Positions 61,064 through 64,000 of a stretch of DNA of 64,000 bases are shown here, piece after piece. Position 1 is the first letter of the stretch. Each line of letters starts with the position of its first letter. The stretch covers positions 40,398 to 104,397 of the forward strand of contig JAJZNU010000004.1 of NCBI GenBank assembly GCA_021811625.1, given 5' to 3'. The position numbers were made by a program, and so were the translations under genes. Origin of the DNA: a bacterium. Lineage in GTDB: Bacteria; Patescibacteriota; Saccharimonadia; Saccharimonadales; UBA4665. Under the pieces are notes generated by a model. The model was not told the DNA's origin, did no database searches, and worked only from the letters and a program-made list of their open reading frames with translations.

Positions 61064-62182
61064 ATGAATCAGACACCAAGAATTAAACTGTCAGAAGACC
61101 AGTCGGGTATGGCTTCGATTCTGATCACCATGATATCCATGATTGTTATAGCTCTTATTGTGGCTGGTTTTACCCAGATTTCTCTTCACGAACAACGCGC
61201 CGCTTTGGACAAGGTGCTGAGTACCCAAGCACTTGATGCTGCAGAGAGCGGCGTAAACGATGCCCAACATACCATAGAGGCAAATATACAGTCTAATACC
61301 CCTATACCGGCTAAAACGACCTGTTCGGGTAGCGATGCTAACTATCCCAGCAATCCCAATCTTGATCCGACTCACAATATAAGATATACCTGTCTACTAG
61401 TCGATCCTCAGCCTTTATCTCTGGTCTATAGCTCTATTTCAGACCAGTCAAAAATAGTGCAGGTTCAATCGATAAATACTATGGGCCCATATAATATCCA
61501 GACCTTGGTCTTGAGCTGGCAAGACACTACTCTTCCGTCAAGTAATTTTGCCTGCAGTGGAAATAATTACCCGTATTTTCCTCCCATGTCCGGGTGGAAT
61601 TGTAGCGCAGGGGTTATTAGAATGGACATCGTTCCATTTAATGATCCTTCCTCTGACAGGGTAGTGTTTCTTTACCCAACAGCTAGCAATACTCAAAATG
61701 GATACGGGACCCTCGATTATGCTGATTCAAGTAAGAACGGATCAGTCATTCCAGCCCAGTGCTACTCCACGAATGATGCAGTAACAATGCCTAATATGTG
61801 TAATGTGGCCATATATGACTTGAGCACGGATAACGACGGCGGATACTTTATTCGTTTAAAGGCATTGTATGGTAATCAAACGGTCACTATTACGGCGCCT
61901 ACGGGGAATAACGATGCGGGAGCTATTCAGTGCATTGCTACCGCACCACACTGCAATCTCTTTAATTTCATTAACGATCAGGTTTTGGTCGATTCCACCG
62001 GGCAAGCCCAGGATGTCTTAAAACGTCTTCAGGTCCGAATTCCGATAAATCCATTAGACAGCAATATCGTTCCGAATGCCGCTATTCAGTCTACCAACTC
62101 CATCTGTAAAAAGTTCTTCGCAATACCTAGCACCGACACCCTTGTCGACACTGCTCCAGGTGACTGTAGCACGAACCCATAG
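61064..62182 (+). CDS. PilX-like pilus protein
   Basis: DQSGMASILITMISMIVIALIVAGFTQISLHEQRAALDKVLSTQALDAAESGVNDA. Confidence 0.7.
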   Translation: MNQTPRIKLSEDQSGMASILITMISMIVIALIVAGFTQISLHEQRAALDKVLSTQALDAAESGVNDAQHTIEANIQSNTPIPAKTTCSGSDANYPSNPNLDPTHNIRYTCLLVDPQPLSLVYSSISDQSKIVQVQSINTMGPYNIQTLVLSWQDTTLPSSNFACSGNNYPYFPPMSGWNCSAGVIRMDIVPFNDPSSDRVVFLYPTASNTQNGYGTLDYADSSKNGSVIPAQCYSTNDAVTMPNMCNVAIYDLSTDNDGGYFIRLKALYGNQTVTITAPTGNNDAGAIQCIATAPHCNLFNFINDQVLVDSTGQAQDVLKRLQVRIPINPLDSNIVPNAAIQSTNSICKKFFAIPSTDTLVDTAPGDCSTNP

Positions 62183-62195
62183 TCAGAGTTGAGTA

Positions 62196-63110
62196 TCAAA
62201 CCTTCTGACTATGGTATTTCTCGTAGACACTTCTTAAGTGCGGGTCGGTTACGTGGGTATAGATCTGGGTTGTCGAGATGTTACTGTGACCAAGCATGGC
62301 TTGAATAGAACGGATATCGCCGCCATTCATAAGCAGATCAGTTGCAAAACTGTGTCTGAGAGTATGCGGGCTGACATGTTTCGTTATTCCCCCCATCAAG
62401 GCGTAGTGAGATACCAATCTCTGAATACTCCGAGGTGTTAGCCGGAGATAATTACCACTTAAATCGACAGATTTCTTACCGCTATAGCGGACAAATAATG
62501 GCTTGGTGTTGTCGTTCCTTGCATCCAGATACTTCTGAACCCATTCAGTAGCTGTAGTACTAATAAAAATTAAACGATCTTTTTGACCCTTGCCGCGGAC
62601 CATAAACTCACCCCGCTTTAGGTTAATGTGCTCACGATTCAGACCAACAAGTTCGCTTATGCGCAGTCCCGAACTAAAAAGTAGTTCAAGAATAGCCCTG
62701 TCCCTTAAACCGTTAATTTTCTTTATATCTGGCTGAGCAAATAAACGGTTCAATTCTTCTATATCTAAGAACGTAACCTGCCTCCTTACTACTCGCGCTA
62801 GTTCAATCCTGTCAGCTGGCATCGCTGGTATTTCACGCTTAGCACAGAACTTTAGGAAACTTCTCAGTGCGATCAGATGGTAGTTTTGAGTTGATTTTTG
62901 CATTTCTTCGCTGCTATTGGTTCCTAGTCTGTTCAGCCATAATCTCCACTTGCGCACTAATTCTGGGGTTATATCGCTAATTTTAATATCACCAGCAAAG
63001 TCTTCGAGCCTCGTTAAATAATGATCGTAATTAGCTATTGTTTTTTGAGAACGATTTTGTTCAACTTCCATATATTCCAAGAAATCCGTTTTTATTTTTG
63101 AATATAGCAT
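62196..63110 (-). CDS. Tyrosine recombinase, XerC/XerD type
   Basis: 304 aa; LFSSGLRISELVGL, SPHTLRHSFATDLLMNGGDIRSIQAMLGHSNISTTQIYTHV. Confidence 0.94.
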   Translation of the reverse strand: MLYSKIKTDFLEYMEVEQNRSQKTIANYDHYLTRLEDFAGDIKISDITPELVRKWRLWLNRLGTNSSEEMQKSTQNYHLIALRSFLKFCAKREIPAMPADRIELARVVRRQVTFLDIEELNRLFAQPDIKKINGLRDRAILELLFSSGLRISELVGLNREHINLKRGEFMVRGKGQKDRLIFISTTATEWVQKYLDARNDNTKPLFVRYSGKKSVDLSGNYLRLTPRSIQRLVSHYALMGGITKHVSPHTLRHSFATDLLMNGGDIRSIQAMLGHSNISTTQIYTHVTDPHLRSVYEKYHSQKV

Positions 63111-63201
63111 GAGGGAATTATATCATTTTGCGACACTACGTGTTCTGGCCCCAGTGCGTGTTCTTTGTTATAATTATGAGAAATTAATAGACAGGAAATA
63201 C

Positions 63202-63711
63202 ATGGAAAGAACTTTAATTATTTTCAAGCCGGATGCCGTAATGCGTGGTATCGTAGGTGAAGTCTTAACTCGTTTCGAAAAGGCGGGGTTTAAAGTTGTT
63301 GGTGCGAAAATGGTTCGTCCTGACTACGATCATTTCCACAAACACTATGAGGGCATTGGTTCTTTAAAAACTCGTAAAGGTGAAGATATTTTTGAGAAGC
63401 AGGTAGCCAATATGCAGGTGGGGCCAGTTATAGCTATGGTACTAGAAGGCGTGGATGCTATTGACACTGTTCGGAAGATGGTTGGACCGACAGAACCCAA
63501 AAGTGCTCTCCCGGGTACTATCCGTGGAGACTATGCGCATGTCAGTTATGACCAAGCCAATGCAAGCGGTCGCAGTATATCCAATATTCTGCATGCATCG
63601 GCAACTCCAGATGAGGCTACTCAGGAAATTGAACACTGGTTTAATAGTAGCGAACTCTATGAATACGAGGCCGTTCACGAAATTTTCACACAGCCCAAAT
63701 CCTCACAATAG
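63202..63711 (+). CDS. ndk: Nucleoside diphosphate kinase
   Basis: Start ATG 63202; MERTLIIFKPDAVMRGIVGEVLTRFEKAGFKVVGAKM, PGTIRGDYA, SNILHAS. Confidence 0.94.
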   Translation: MERTLIIFKPDAVMRGIVGEVLTRFEKAGFKVVGAKMVRPDYDHFHKHYEGIGSLKTRKGEDIFEKQVANMQVGPVIAMVLEGVDAIDTVRKMVGPTEPKSALPGTIRGDYAHVSYDQANASGRSISNILHASATPDEATQEIEHWFNSSELYEYEAVHEIFTQPKSSQ

Positions 63712-63772
63712 GGCTACTCTTGCCCTCAACATATCTATATAATTATCAGGCGGAGCTAAAGGTATACTGTCT

Positions 63773-63847
63773 GCCCCTGTAGTTCAACGGATAAAACAAT
63801 TCCGTCCTAAGGAGGAGCTGGAGGTTCGAATCCTCCCGGGGGCACCA
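63773..63847 (+). tRNA. tRNA-Arg (anticodon CCU), CCA encoded
   Basis: Acceptor GCCCCTG/CGGGGGC, anticodon loop GT-CCT-AA, T-arm GGAGG-TTCGAAT-CCTCC, ends ACCA. Confidence 0.88.
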
Positions 63848-63880
63848 TGATTAAGTGCTTAAACGTTTTACTTTCAGGTA

Positions 63881-64000
63881 TTACGCGTTTGCTAAGTAGG
63901 CCGTTGTGGCCGGCCTGGTAATAGCAGCCTTTTGCTCATACCAAGTTTGTCCGGTTTTTTGGCGTATCTTCTCTAGCTTTAGGAAAGCTACCATGCAGCT
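63881..64000 (-). CDS. C-terminal end of an unidentified protein (truncated by window end)
   Basis: Open minus frame from the window edge: ...MVAFLKLEKIRQKTGQTWYEQKAAITRPATTAYLANA*. Confidence 0.4.
   Translation of the reverse strand, partial: SCMVAFLKLEKIRQKTGQTWYEQKAAITRPATTAYLANA

Overview
The window looks like a CPR/Patescibacteria chromosome segment, probably Saccharibacteria-like. That is inferred from gene content and style only; the standard genetic code fits throughout. Layout: (i) 1-11208 (-), a seven-gene cluster of secreted or membrane-anchored surface proteins: a Kelch/glycine-rich giant, a tandem carbohydrate-binding-like protein, a PKD/Ig-like protein, a DUF916-like anchor protein and three paralogous small secreted proteins whose sequence recalls WxL domains; a TM-anchored fibre-like protein is divergent at 11338; (ii) 12389-18339 (-), an F1-type ATPase operon (epsilon-beta-gamma-alpha-delta-b), where the gene in the membrane-ring position encodes a signal peptide, an ectodomain and a subunit-c-like hairpin without a visible helix-2 carboxylate, and no subunit a gene is present; (iii) a 32-codon prepilin-like micro-ORF at 18505; (iv) 19.5-44.2 kb, mostly housekeeping genes (polA, AKR, RibD/DHFR-like, HAD, mutM, holA, rpsT, truB, rpsO, pnp, UDG, RNase J, ftsK, rpsF-ssb-rpsR, efp, PRTase, Crp/Fnr, ychF); (v) 44.2-49 kb, a less dense accessory segment with a VapBC-like pair, a glycine-rich pilin-like protein and long non-coding gaps; (vi) 49-62.2 kb, a type IV pilus locus (pilM-N-O-x-B-T-C-A-D plus four large minor pilin-like genes); (vii) a XerC/D-type recombinase, ndk and tRNA-Arg(CCU). 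Strongest leads: the F1-like ATPase with an ectodomain-bearing c-like subunit, the divergent WxL-like/DUF916 system, the micro-pilin, and recurrent extended -10 elements 9-11 nt upstream of start codons (near-leaderless mRNAs). All family calls are from reading the sequence; no database searches were run.
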